Origin: Gammaproteobacteria bacterium
GTDB lineage: Bacteria; Pseudomonadota; Gammaproteobacteria; Pseudomonadales; Azotimanducaceae
Assembly (NCBI GenBank): GCA_030425195.1
Contig: JAUIAV010000005.1
Span: 62,001 to 126,000 of the forward strand
Length of the DNA stretch: 64,000 nucleotides
Direction: 5' to 3'
Part shown: positions 16,455 through 24,977 of the stretch, piece by piece
How positions within the stretch are numbered: position 1 is the stretch's first letter
Layout: every line of letters starts with the position of its first letter
Translations under genes and position numbers: made by a program
Notes under the pieces: model-generated
The model's input: the letters and a program-made list of their open reading frames with translations, nothing else
What the model was told of the DNA's origin: nothing
Databases searched by the model: none

Positions 16455-17301
16455 CCTGCCACTCGGACGTCTCCAGAGTATCGAAGCGCCCGGGTGCGCC
16501 GCGCACGATCAGGGCATGTCTGATCCGCCAGCCGCCTTCGTCCGTCTCGACGTCAAACTGCCGGAAGGCACCACGGTGCACCGAGGCGGGTGCCGTGCAG
16601 AAAACGCGGGCACCCAGCCGCTCGGTGGCCAGATTCCGGTGTCGATGGCCATAGAGCATCAGGTCCACGGGTGCGGTGCTCAGCAGTCGCTCAAGATCAG
16701 GTGCGTCCCGCAGACGCTTGCGGAACTGGATCATCCCGGGCAGCGGCGGGTGGTGCAGCAGCAGCAGACGCAGCGCGTCCGGGTGCGCGTCGAGCGCTGT
16801 TTCAAGGCGCGCCATCTGCGCCTCCCCCACCAGACCGCAGGCTGAAACGGGCCGCGTGGGTACGGCGCTGCAGAGACCGAACAGGGCCACGTCCGAGATC
16901 CGGCGGACCAGGGGGTAACCCCGCGGACCCTGGGCCGGCAGATATCCGCTCCAGGCTTCCAGAAGATGCGGCCAGGAATCCCGGGCATAGGTATCGTGAT
17001 TGCCCGGCACCAGGCACACCCGCCCCGGCGGACCCAGGCGCTCGAGCCAGCGGCCCGCATCGCGGATTTCCTCCGCCGTGCCGATCTGCGTGAGATCGCC
17101 GGTCAGCAGGATCTGGTCCGGATCGCGGGATGCGACCTCCGCCTGAACCTCGTCCAGCCATTCACGCCGCATCTTGTGCCGGCGGTTCCGTGACCAGGAG
17201 GTGTAGCCGAGAAAACGTTTGCCGAGATGGGACCGGCCGATCAGGTGCTGCCAGTCCGGCGGCTCGGTGAGATGCGGATCCGTCAGATGAATCAGCCGCA
17301 C
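16438..17301 (-). CDS. metallophosphoesterase (calcineurin-like)
   Basis: 287 aa, cytoplasmic. The five metal-site blocks are all visible: TDPHL (D-x-H), LLTGDLTQ (GD), PGNHDTYA (GNHD), LLLHHPPLP (H) and YGHRHRN (GHxH). These enzymes use two metals to cleave phosphomono- or diesters. It lies 3 bp beyond the flippase gene at the end of the eight-gene minus-strand lipid operon, so its substrate may be a lipid phosphate or an activated head-group intermediate. Homologues range from LpxH-like and cAMP phosphodiesterases to uncharacterised proteins; the exact reaction is unknown. Confidence 0.85.
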   Translation of the reverse strand: MRLIHLTDPHLTEPPDWQHLIGRSHLGKRFLGYTSWSRNRRHKMRREWLDEVQAEVASRDPDQILLTGDLTQIGTAEEIRDAGRWLERLGPPGRVCLVPGNHDTYARDSWPHLLEAWSGYLPAQGPRGYPLVRRISDVALFGLCSAVPTRPVSACGLVGEAQMARLETALDAHPDALRLLLLHHPPLPGMIQFRKRLRDAPDLERLLSTAPVDLMLYGHRHRNLATERLGARVFCTAPASVHRGAFRQFDVETDEGGWRIRHALIVRGAPGRFDTLETSEWQVSGRG

Positions 17302-17304
17302 CGC

Positions 17305-18651
17305 TCAGGCTCCACTGCCATCGGCGACCGCCAGCTGAGCCTCGCCCCGCAGGCGTTCGCGGCAGCCCCGCTGAACGATCAGCCCGGCGCCGGCAAAGGT
17401 CACGATACCTGAAAGAATGGCCGCAGTACCGATGCCCGTCATGCCATAGAGCTGAGTCAGACCCACAAATCCCGTGAGGTAAACGGTTGTGGCGACGATC
17501 TGGACGTTCAGCAGGGTCCGGGCCTTTCCCATCACGTAGCTGGCCGGGCGGAAGGCGGCGCCCGCGAGCTCGATGGTGGCAGCCAGCAGAAGCAGCGTCA
17601 GGAGCAGGGCAGCCGCGCCGAACTCCTCGCCTGCCAGCGCAATCAGGATCGGTTCCGCCGCAAAGATCGACAGGGTCGCCACAAGAACGCCAACGCCTGC
17701 CGTGATGGCGCCCGTTCTCCAGGTCACCCGGATGAATCTGGGTACGTCATTGCGCCAGAGGCGCGCCAGATCCGGAAAGACCACCTGCCGCAGCAGCGTG
17801 ACCGGCTTCGCGAGCACTTCCGCCAGCTCCCGGGCGAATGCGAACAGCGCGGCCCCGGCCGAACCCAGCAGCGAACCGGCCAGCAGCGTTGCCGCCTGCT
17901 TGGGGGCTGCATCCAGGGTGGACTGCCAGTATACGGTATAGAGAAAACTCCGCACGTCCGCCCGATCCAGATCCGGCTGCTCGGTGCGTGTTTCTCCGTA
18001 ATAACCGACGAACGCACGGTAGGCACGCCACCAGGAGTACGCATGCTCGACCAGATAGGCGCCGCCCCAGACGAGCACGTAAAGACGGGTGTCCGTGCGG
18101 TAGGGGCTGAAGAAGAGCAGAGTGACGCCGGCCAGCTTCAGCGCCGGACCGATGGTCAGCTGGGCCGAAAGCGCACCAAAGCGATCCAGCAACCGCAAAG
18201 TGCCTTTGGCTGTGCCGGTGACCGCGAACATGAGCACCACGACATAGAGGGCCGCGGGTGCTTTCAGTGCCTCCGGCAGCTCGAAGAAACCGGAGAATCC
18301 GAACAGGATCACCCCGCCGGAAAGTGCAGCGATGCCCGCCGCCGCCGCATCGATCTTTGCGAAGCGGAGGATGAGGCCGCGAAGCTCGCCGATCCGCCCC
18401 TCTTCCGCCAGAGGAACCCCGTAGCGGATGACGGCTTCCGACGTTTTCACGTTGGCGAGCTGGCGGATCATGAGCGCGCCCGCATGAATCAGCACGACCA
18501 GACCGTACTCGGCAGCGCCCAGCGCTCTGGCTGCGAGCGCCGTGGCTGCCAGGGCCAGGAGCGCCCCGGTAGTCCGTCCACCGGCCAGCCAGCTGAAATT
18601 GGTGAGCAGCCGTCTGGTCCTTCCCGGTCTGTCCACCACCGGTGGTGTCAT
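17305..18651 (-). CDS. Wzx/MATE-like polysaccharide or lipid flippase
   Basis: 448 aa with about twelve hydrophobic helices and the start pattern of the oligosaccharide-flippase family (LTNFSWLAGGRTTGALLALAATALAARALG, residues 16 onward). The C-terminus (GIGTAAILSGIVTFAGAGLIVQRGCRERLRG) is a positively charged end typical of Wzx. Such proteins flip lipid-linked glycans or lipids across the inner membrane. It overlaps the upstream nucleotidyltransferase gene by 4 bp. Inside the lipid operon it may flip a glycosylated sphingolipid or a head-group precursor before Lpt-type extraction. Confidence 0.8.
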   Translation of the reverse strand: MTPPVVDRPGRTRRLLTNFSWLAGGRTTGALLALAATALAARALGAAEYGLVVLIHAGALMIRQLANVKTSEAVIRYGVPLAEEGRIGELRGLILRFAKIDAAAAGIAALSGGVILFGFSGFFELPEALKAPAALYVVVLMFAVTGTAKGTLRLLDRFGALSAQLTIGPALKLAGVTLLFFSPYRTDTRLYVLVWGGAYLVEHAYSWWRAYRAFVGYYGETRTEQPDLDRADVRSFLYTVYWQSTLDAAPKQAATLLAGSLLGSAGAALFAFARELAEVLAKPVTLLRQVVFPDLARLWRNDVPRFIRVTWRTGAITAGVGVLVATLSIFAAEPILIALAGEEFGAAALLLTLLLLAATIELAGAAFRPASYVMGKARTLLNVQIVATTVYLTGFVGLTQLYGMTGIGTAAILSGIVTFAGAGLIVQRGCRERLRGEAQLAVADGSGA

Positions 18652-19538
18652 TTGAGCGCGCCCTGTCGATAGAGCTGCCAGACCAGCGGCCAGGCAAAGA
18701 TCAGCGGATAGCGTCGCTGCCGTTCCGTGGGTGTGACGGTGACGCCGGAGTGGCGTTCCACCTTCCAGACCGCGTAATCCACCGGATCATCGAAGGTCAG
18801 CGCGGACTTGCAGATGCGCAGCACCGAGAGCACCTTGCCTGCCAGCTGACGGATCCGCCAGCGGGTCTGTGGCGGATGTTTCACGTCCGCGAACGCCGCA
18901 TGCAGCGCGTCGAAGTAAGGCGCATTCGCTTCATAGAGCGAAGCGTAGCGATCCTCACGCTCGGAACGCAGCTCCGACGCATAGGTGAGAGAGAAGGTGT
19001 GAATCCAGAACGCTCTGGAAGGCAGCATGCCGGCACCGTCGATGGCGGCGGCAGCCACCAGGCGCTCTGCCGCACTGCTGACGATGGCCGCATAGCGTTC
19101 CACCGCCGCAGCCTCCGCCTGGTAGACCAGGGTGGTCGGCTGCGCGAATCTGGCCCAGAAATACGGCGCCACATCGGTTCGTACACACTTCTCCAGCTGA
19201 TCCAGCGTCATCACCGCCACTTTGGCCCGCGACAGGTCGGTCTTCAGCTGATACACGTTCGGTGCCAGCAGTCTGCCGAGCGCACGCTGCCAGCCCGGCA
19301 GCGGTGAAAGATCCTTCAGCAGGACGTAGAGATCGAGCAGCGTGTCCGTCTGGCCCCGGGTGAACGAGCCGTAGAGCACCACCGCCTGGACGGCATCGCC
19401 GAACCGTTCACGTGCCGCCGCCACCAGAGATCGCACCTGGGGATCATCGGCATACCGCGCTTCCGCCGGCCGTACGCCGGCATCCAGCATCCGGCGTACG
19501 GCAGGCAGCACCCTTGCCCCGGCCGGCATATCAGCCAT
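18648..19538 (-). CDS. nucleotidyltransferase-fold protein, possibly a Tam41-like lipid cytidylyltransferase
   Basis: 296 aa. A pol-beta-type nucleotidyltransferase site is visible: VVLYGSFTRGQTD (G57-S58) followed by LLDLYVL with D69. The rest is not that of an aminoglycoside nucleotidyltransferase or MNT antitoxin. It continues with GWQRALGRLLAPNVY, a basic RAKVAV strand, and a helical C-terminus with APYFWARF. This plan, with an NTase fold followed by a long helical domain, recalls Tam41, the phosphatidate cytidylyltransferase of mitochondria. Placed directly beside a CDP-alcohol phosphotransferase, an enzyme that makes a CDP-lipid would fit. That function is a hypothesis. It overlaps the upstream gene by 8 bp. 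Confidence 0.72.
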   Translation of the reverse strand: MADMPAGARVLPAVRRMLDAGVRPAEARYADDPQVRSLVAAARERFGDAVQAVVLYGSFTRGQTDTLLDLYVLLKDLSPLPGWQRALGRLLAPNVYQLKTDLSRAKVAVMTLDQLEKCVRTDVAPYFWARFAQPTTLVYQAEAAAVERYAAIVSSAAERLVAAAAIDGAGMLPSRAFWIHTFSLTYASELRSEREDRYASLYEANAPYFDALHAAFADVKHPPQTRWRIRQLAGKVLSVLRICKSALTFDDPVDYAVWKVERHSGVTVTPTERQRRYPLIFAWPLVWQLYRQGALK

Positions 19539-20724
19539 CGCCGTATGCGCTCCGGGTGGTGGAGAACGTCCGGAAAGCCGCCGGATGCTCGGCTGCCGCA
19601 GTTTCCGGATCTTCCATCCAGGAGTTCAACGGTTCGCCCGAGTACTGGCGGACCGCCAGGCCCATGAACAGACGCACGAACAGAACGACCGTGGACAGCA
19701 CGGTCCAGATGACCACCGAGAGGAAGCCCCATTCCGGCAGACCGATCAGCGTGAACACGGTCAGCAGGATCATGTTGGGGTTCCGGCGGCCTGTTACCAG
19801 CCGGAAGTAGGAGTCGAACGGCTGCCAGGTGAAGATGGCGGTGTTGCCGAGCAGGTGGAAGGCCCCTTCGGCGACCCGGCCGCCGATGTAGCCGATGAAG
19901 ATCCACGCATACAGGGTATTGGCTTCGAGCCCCCACAACGTGGGTGAGGCGGCAAGCCCCAGTCCCCACAGCCAGTACCAGAAAGGCGGATGAATCAGAT
20001 CCATGCCGTGATCGAGCAGATGCCCCGCGCGGCTCGACTGGATCGTCACCCGGGCGAGCTTGCCATCCACCGTATCGAGGAAGGTCATGATCCAGCCGGC
20101 GACAAGGCCCACCACGTAGGCCCCCTCGTAGAAGCACCAGCCGGCGAACAGCATGAGCAGCACGCCAAGCCCGGTCACACTGTTGGGCGTGATGTGCCGG
20201 TCTGCGCACCAGGCCACCACGCGCCTGGCCGGTTTCGGCCACCAGAATTTGGTCACCAGATCGGTAACCCCCTTATAGGCGCTGCCATAAAGCCGATTCG
20301 ACAGTGCCTGATGATTCTCTTCGAGCATGGGCAGCAGCGTGGGCGGATCGGTACGACGGAGGCTCCGCTCGAAGGTCTGGATGTCCCGGGCCTCGAACCG
20401 CTCGAGCGCTGAACCTGCCACGGGCGTCTCCCCGTTCAGGAGAGCCAGGGCATTGGTAAGCTCACTCTGATCCACGTGCGCTGCTGCCGGCGTACCTTCA
20501 TGCGTCAGCACGCCCCTGCGGCTCATGAGCGCGGTGATCGTGCGCACTTCGTAGAGAAAATCGGCCCGCAGCAGGACGGCCGCATCCGCGCCCTCCAGCG
20601 CTTCGACGGTTTCCACCAGGACCAGATCTTCGACGCTCGCGATCTGACGGCTCAGCCGCTCCCGGGAGGAAATGCCCCAGAGCACCACGTCACTGTCGCC
20701 GAGGATGTATGCGCGAGTGGTCAT
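19531..20724 (-). CDS. CDP-alcohol phosphotransferase with degenerate N-terminal nucleotidyltransferase-like domain
   Basis: 397 aa. Residues 220-242 carry the full CDP-alcohol phosphotransferase signature D-G-x2-A-R-x8-G-x3-D-x3-D, preceded by ITPNSVT at the first membrane helix; about six helices follow. Residues 1-110 (AYILGDSDVVLWGISSRERL, then VLLRADFLYEVRTI) resemble an NTP-transferase domain that lacks the GxGxR loop, as in fused inositol-phosphate cytidylyltransferase/DIPP synthases. The enzyme should join a phospho-alcohol to a CDP-activated partner at the membrane. In this operon it probably attaches the polar head of the sphingolipid. It starts 9 bp after the serine-palmitoyltransferase-like gene. 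Confidence 0.85.
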   Translation of the reverse strand: MTTRAYILGDSDVVLWGISSRERLSRQIASVEDLVLVETVEALEGADAAVLLRADFLYEVRTITALMSRRGVLTHEGTPAAAHVDQSELTNALALLNGETPVAGSALERFEARDIQTFERSLRRTDPPTLLPMLEENHQALSNRLYGSAYKGVTDLVTKFWWPKPARRVVAWCADRHITPNSVTGLGVLLMLFAGWCFYEGAYVVGLVAGWIMTFLDTVDGKLARVTIQSSRAGHLLDHGMDLIHPPFWYWLWGLGLAASPTLWGLEANTLYAWIFIGYIGGRVAEGAFHLLGNTAIFTWQPFDSYFRLVTGRRNPNMILLTVFTLIGLPEWGFLSVVIWTVLSTVVLFVRLFMGLAVRQYSGEPLNSWMEDPETAAAEHPAAFRTFSTTRSAYGDG

Positions 20725-20733
20725 GTCCGGCCC

Positions 20734-21906
20734 CTACTCAAGACCCAGGGCGGAGATCCGCTCGATGAGCGTGTCCACCTGAGTCTCCGTGTGCGCGGCG
20801 GAAAGGGAGAAACGGAGCACGCTGCCGCCTTCCGGAGCCGCTGGGGGCAGCATGAGATTGCAGTACACGCCGGATTCCAGCAGCCGCTGCCAGGCGTTCA
20901 GAGCCAGGCCGCGATCCTCCAGGCGGATGGCAACCACCGGGCTGAGCTCCGGCCCCAGCCGGAAGTTTTTCGCCTTGAGGGCGTTGTACAGATGCTCGGC
21001 GTTCCGCCAGAGCTGCGCCTTGAGCTCGGGCCGCTTCCGCAGCGCGTTCAGCGCGGCGCGCGTGGTGGCGATGACGCTCGGACAGGGAGAGGCCGTGAAC
21101 ATGTATGGCCGGCTGGCGTACTGGAAGAGCTCCAGTTCCTGATGCCGGCTTACACAGAAACCGCCCGTGCTGGCAAGGCTTTTCGAGAAAGTGCCCACCA
21201 CGAAGTCCACCTGGTCCTGGGTGGCGGAAGACTCCACCAGGCCCCGCCCATGCTCGCCGTAAACACCGAGCGAGTGAGCTTCGTCCACCATCAGCAGGGC
21301 ATCATGGCGATCCTTGACCTCGACGAACTCCTGCATGGGCGCCGTGTCACCGAGCACGCTGTAGAGACCTTCGATCACGACCAGCGTGCGCGCGGCACGA
21401 TCCTTCAGCCGCGACAGCCGCTTGTCCAGGCTGTCCGGATCGTTGTGCTTGAACCGGTAGATGCCGGCCTGCGTCATGGCGGCCCCGTCATAGAGACTGG
21501 CATGCGCGTCCGCATCGAGCAGCACCGCGTCATCGGGTCCGAGCAGGGCGGACAGCACACCCAGGTTGGCCGCATAGCCGGTAGAGAACACCATGGCGTA
21601 CGGATACCCGTAGAACTCCGCCAGCTCCCGTTCCAGCGCACGGTGCCCCGAGTAGTTGCCGTTCGCCATGCGCGAGCCCGTCGTCCCGGTGCCCATCTGC
21701 GCCAGTGCCTTCTGACCGGCGGCGATGCAGTCGGGATCGAACGTGAGGCCCAGGTAATTGTTGGTGCCGGCCAGAATGGTGTGCCGACCGTTGATCATCG
21801 CCTCCGTGGGCGAGAGGATCTCGTCGATCACCACCTTGCTCGGATCCGCATCCGCCAGCGCTTCGCGCTGTACGGCCAAATCACTGAATTTCGCCAGTAA
21901 ACTCAT
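20734..21906 (-). CDS. spt: serine palmitoyltransferase-like PLP enzyme (alpha-oxoamine synthase)
   Basis: 390 aa, class II PLP aminotransferase fold, cytoplasmic. Motifs are GTNNYLGL, GTGTTGSRMANGNYSGH, DADAHASLYDG, DEAHSLGVYGEHGRG (D208 binds the PLP ring) and GTFSKSLASTGGF with the Schiff-base Lys at 242. The family holds BioF, Kbl, HemA and Spt. The neighbours (ACP 61 bp upstream, acyl-ACP synthetase, epimerase-type reductase) are those of bacterial serine palmitoyltransferase, which condenses serine with a fatty acyl thioester to 3-oxosphinganine. BioF is less likely since no other biotin gene is near. Length fits Spt. Confidence 0.85.
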   Translation of the reverse strand: MSLLAKFSDLAVQREALADADPSKVVIDEILSPTEAMINGRHTILAGTNNYLGLTFDPDCIAAGQKALAQMGTGTTGSRMANGNYSGHRALERELAEFYGYPYAMVFSTGYAANLGVLSALLGPDDAVLLDADAHASLYDGAAMTQAGIYRFKHNDPDSLDKRLSRLKDRAARTLVVIEGLYSVLGDTAPMQEFVEVKDRHDALLMVDEAHSLGVYGEHGRGLVESSATQDQVDFVVGTFSKSLASTGGFCVSRHQELELFQYASRPYMFTASPCPSVIATTRAALNALRKRPELKAQLWRNAEHLYNALKAKNFRLGPELSPVVAIRLEDRGLALNAWQRLLESGVYCNLMLPPAAPEGGSVLRFSLSAAHTETQVDTLIERISALGLE

Positions 21907-21967
21907 GCTTTCATCTCCCTGTCACTGCGATTTGCGGTTGCGGGCGAGCGCCGCCTTCTGCAGCAAC

Positions 21968-22204
21968 TCAGCCGACTTCCTCGTCTACCAGTCGGGCAAG
22001 CTCCGCCAGCGTGCGGATACTGGCGAGCCGGTCCACTTCGATGAGAATGTCGAAGTGGTCTTCCACCTCGGCGATGAAATCCATGACTTGTATGGACTCC
22101 AGAGCGAGATCATCCACCAGATCCGTCGCCGCCGTCAGGTCGGGAAACTCCTTGTCCAAAGCCGATCTGAGCAACTGGCACAACTGGGATTCTGTCTCGT
22201 TCAT
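21968..22204 (-). CDS. acyl carrier protein of the lipid operon
   Basis: 78 aa, acidic, four-helix ACP. The phosphopantetheine Ser is S37 in LALESIQVMDFI; the usual D-S-L is E-S-I here, which marks a specialised carrier rather than the housekeeping AcpP. It should hold the fatty acyl group loaded by the ligase at 23183-24925 and hand it to the serine-palmitoyltransferase-like enzyme or the N-acyltransferase. Gaps of 29 and 61 bp place it firmly in the operon. Confidence 0.9.
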   Translation of the reverse strand: MNETESQLCQLLRSALDKEFPDLTAATDLVDDLALESIQVMDFIAEVEDHFDILIEVDRLASIRTLAELARLVDEEVG

Positions 22205-22233
22205 GGATTCCGCTCCGCTCCATAGAGGTCAAA

Positions 22234-23190
22234 CTACGATTCAAACAGGCCGCTCACGCCCTCGGCAAGCCGTATCTCGGGCGTCCAGCCGCTGATCCGG
22301 CCGAACGCCTCATTGTCGGTGGCGACCCACCTGGAGCGGGTCAATTCCCGGACCTTACCCCGGGACAGCATGATGGCGCGGCCGGTGAGGCCGGCAATGC
22401 GCTCGTTGAGCCAGGCGAAGCTGTTCAGCAGTGTGGTGGGCAGCGGCAGGAACAGCGGTCGGCCCTTTTCCGTGCCGCGGACGGCCGCGGCAAACTCCGA
22501 CCAGTCATAGCCATCGGACTTGCCGTCATCGATGGCATACACGTGATGCAGATGTGCGGACGGTGATCTCAACCAGGCAAGCACCGCGCCTGCCAGATCG
22601 TCCACGTGAAGCATGGACAGACGCTGAGACCGGTCGCCGCCCGGCACCGGCACCAAGCCGCGACGGGCCAGCGCCAGGGCGCTGCGCATCTCCGTATCGC
22701 CGGGCCCGTAGACGGCCGGCGGCCGCAGCACGGTCCAGTTCAGAGTATCGAACCCGGCAAGCACCCTTTCGCCTTCCCGCTTCGAACGCGCATAGTCGGA
22801 GATCTCCGGCGCCTCGGCGGCCAGCGAAGACAGATGCAGAAGCGCCGGTGGTGCACTCTGACGCTCGATGGCTTCACAGAGCCCGCGCACCCCCGTTACG
22901 TTGGCCGGCATGAAATCCTCGAAACTCGAGCCTCGCACGGTGCCCGCACAGTTGATCACTGCCACGGAACCGGCCACACCCCGGGCAAGGGCACCCGCAT
23001 CGGCGAGGGAGCCATCCACCTGTTCCGCCCGGGGGTTGAGGAATTCCGCTCGCGCGGAAGCGGATCGGGCCAGCACACGCAGGTGCCAGCCCTCTGCAAT
23101 CAATCGATCCTGGATGCGCCGGCCGATGAACCCGGTGGCGCCGGTCAGTAGGATGCTGCCTTTTGCCGCCGTGCCCGTTGGCTCAGGCAT
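22234..23190 (-). CDS. NAD(P)-dependent epimerase/dehydratase-type reductase, candidate ceramide reductase
   Basis: 318 aa, extended short-chain dehydrogenase. The Rossmann motif is LLTGATGFIGRRI (from residue 14). The active site is LHLSSLAAEAPE followed by DYARSKREGE, the Y-x3-K pair. VLRPPAVYGPGD and LHVDDLAGAVL are typical of epimerases. In Caulobacter an epimerase-type enzyme (CerR) next to spt reduces 3-oxo-ceramide, and the same arrangement is seen here. It overlaps the acyl-ACP synthetase gene by 8 bp. The reaction is inferred from synteny. Confidence 0.82.
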   Translation of the reverse strand: MPEPTGTAAKGSILLTGATGFIGRRIQDRLIAEGWHLRVLARSASARAEFLNPRAEQVDGSLADAGALARGVAGSVAVINCAGTVRGSSFEDFMPANVTGVRGLCEAIERQSAPPALLHLSSLAAEAPEISDYARSKREGERVLAGFDTLNWTVLRPPAVYGPGDTEMRSALALARRGLVPVPGGDRSQRLSMLHVDDLAGAVLAWLRSPSAHLHHVYAIDDGKSDGYDWSEFAAAVRGTEKGRPLFLPLPTTLLNSFAWLNERIAGLTGRAIMLSRGKVRELTRSRWVATDNEAFGRISGWTPEIRLAEGVSGLFES

Positions 23191-24925
23191 TGGCCTCCTG
23201 GCGCTCTGCCTCGGGGCAGAGGATGGGGGTCGGCAGTCCGTTTTCGTCCCAGGTCATCCGGGCGACGAAATCCGCACAGGCCCGGGATCGGGACAGCTTG
23301 CCGGAGGACGTCCGGGGCAGTGTCCTCGGCGGCACCATGTCGATGTATGGGGTGACGCCGAAGCTGGCCCGCATCAGACCCGCCAGCGTGCTGGCGAGCT
23401 CAGGCTGGGACTTCCGGGTCTCCACCACCAGCACCGCCAGCTCTTCGCCGTTGGGCCGGGTCACGGAGAATGCGGACGTATCGCCCATGCGGACGCCGGG
23501 AGAAGTTTCCGCCAGATGCTCGAGGTCCTGCGGCCAGAGGTTCCGGCCGTTGACGATGATCACGTCTTTCTTCCGGGCCGTGATGACGATGTGATCGCCG
23601 ATCCGGTAGCCGATGTCGCCCGTGTCGAGCCAGCCGTCTTCCGTCAGCACTTCGGCCGTCGTTTCCGGATCTCCGAAGTAGCCGCGCATCACGTTCGGAC
23701 CGCGTACGCAGATCCGGCCGCACTGACGTTCCGGCAGAGGGGTGCCCACCTCGTCGCAGACCTTGGTCTCATAGCTCGGCAGCGGCGCACCGCAATCCAC
23801 GAGCTCCAGATAGTCTTCGTCCGCCGGCTCGGCACGGCCGGTCTCGATCATCAGGTCCTTGTTCACCCGATCCACGAATACCCCTTCACCGAGCGGAGCA
23901 AAGCTGATGCCCAGACCGCACTCGGCCATGCCGTAGCAGGCAACGAAGGCATTGGCACTGAAACCGACGGGTTCGAGGAGCTTCGCGAACCGGCGCAGCT
24001 GTTCGGGATGGATGCGCTCGGCACCCACACAGGCGACCCGCCAGCTGGACAGATCGTAGCGCTGCTGATCGGCCTCGCGCAGCCGGGTGGCGCACAGTGC
24101 GTAGCCGGTCGGCGGGCTGGAAGATACGGTACCTTTGTTGTCACTGATGATCTTCAGCCACAGGCGCGGGCGCATGGCGAACGTGCGCGGGCTGAGATAG
24201 TCCACGGAAAGCTGGCTGTAGAGCGCGCCCAGCACGAAGGCGACCAGACCCATGTCGTGATAGAAAGGCAGCCAGGAGACCAGCCGGTCCGCGTCGGTGA
24301 CCTGCACCCCGATGTCACAGATCTCGCGTAGATTGTTCATGACCGACTCCTGGGTCATCTCTACGCCGCGGGGAAAACGGGTGGACCCGGAGGTGTACTG
24401 CAGATACGCCGGCTCGCCGGTTCCGAGCGGCTCCAGATCCACGTCCGCTTCCGGCAGAGCTTCGAACAGCTCGCTGCCGCCGCAGACGGCCAGCTTGAGA
24501 CCGGTACCGGCATCGTGCAGAAAATCCACGTAGCTCGGAGGCGCGACCGCCACCGAGGCAGAGCAGCTCTGCAGGAGCAGTCGCAGCTGCCGGACATAGG
24601 CGTCGCTGCCGCCGAGCTGGAGCGCGGCGGGAACGGGAACGGGAATCAGCCCGGCATACTGGCAGGCAAAGAAGTAACGGTGAAAGAGCGGATGGGTGTC
24701 CGCCACGATGGCCATGCGCGACCCGCGTTCCAACCCGAGAGAGCGCAGCTTTCTGGCGAGCACGAGCGCGTCCTCACGAAGCGCCCGGTAGGGCAGTTCG
24801 TGCTCGAGATCGCCTTTGGCGCCATAGAAGTTATACCCGGTGTCACGCAGCGCGGCTGCGTCGAGCGCGTCCGCGAGACTGGGATACTTACTCTGGGGTT
24901 CGACCTTGTCAGGTGTCGAGTTCAT
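23183..24925 (-). CDS. fatty acyl-AMP ligase / acyl-ACP synthetase
   Basis: 580 aa, adenylate-forming enzyme. The P-loop is YTSGSTRFPRGVEMT; LPFYHDMGLVAF and FVACYGMAECGLG are typical of fatty acyl-AMP ligases; WLDTGDIGY and the late RKKDVIIVNGRN hinge are intact, as is the C-terminal Lys context RTSSGKLSR. It activates a fatty acid with ATP and loads it on a carrier, here the ACP two genes downstream. It opens the eight-gene lipid operon; the ATG at 24925 is preceded by an AT-rich region with TATAAC (minus strand). In Caulobacter such a ligase accompanies spt. Confidence 0.88.
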   Translation of the reverse strand: MNSTPDKVEPQSKYPSLADALDAAALRDTGYNFYGAKGDLEHELPYRALREDALVLARKLRSLGLERGSRMAIVADTHPLFHRYFFACQYAGLIPVPVPAALQLGGSDAYVRQLRLLLQSCSASVAVAPPSYVDFLHDAGTGLKLAVCGGSELFEALPEADVDLEPLGTGEPAYLQYTSGSTRFPRGVEMTQESVMNNLREICDIGVQVTDADRLVSWLPFYHDMGLVAFVLGALYSQLSVDYLSPRTFAMRPRLWLKIISDNKGTVSSSPPTGYALCATRLREADQQRYDLSSWRVACVGAERIHPEQLRRFAKLLEPVGFSANAFVACYGMAECGLGISFAPLGEGVFVDRVNKDLMIETGRAEPADEDYLELVDCGAPLPSYETKVCDEVGTPLPERQCGRICVRGPNVMRGYFGDPETTAEVLTEDGWLDTGDIGYRIGDHIVITARKKDVIIVNGRNLWPQDLEHLAETSPGVRMGDTSAFSVTRPNGEELAVLVVETRKSQPELASTLAGLMRASFGVTPYIDMVPPRTLPRTSSGKLSRSRACADFVARMTWDENGLPTPILCPEAERQEANA

Positions 24926-24977
24926 GGGCTCGTCACTTCAGTTGTTTAGTTATTGTTATAATTATTTTTTTTCCCAC
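24926..24977 (-). promoter_or_regulatory. candidate promoter of the sphingolipid operon
   Basis: The 50 bp before the acyl-ACP synthetase start are strikingly AT rich (a run of eight A on the minus strand, then TAATTATAAC) in a GC-rich genome. TATAAC about 20-25 bp before the ATG could be a -10 box; no convincing -35 is visible. The palindrome at 24978-24999 lies just upstream. Confidence 0.35.

Noticed and set aside
20734-21906. BioF (8-amino-7-oxononanoate synthase) as the identity of the PLP enzyme
   Set aside because: Sequence family alone allows it, but no biotin gene is near while ACP, acyl ligase and reductase of a sphingolipid locus flank it.
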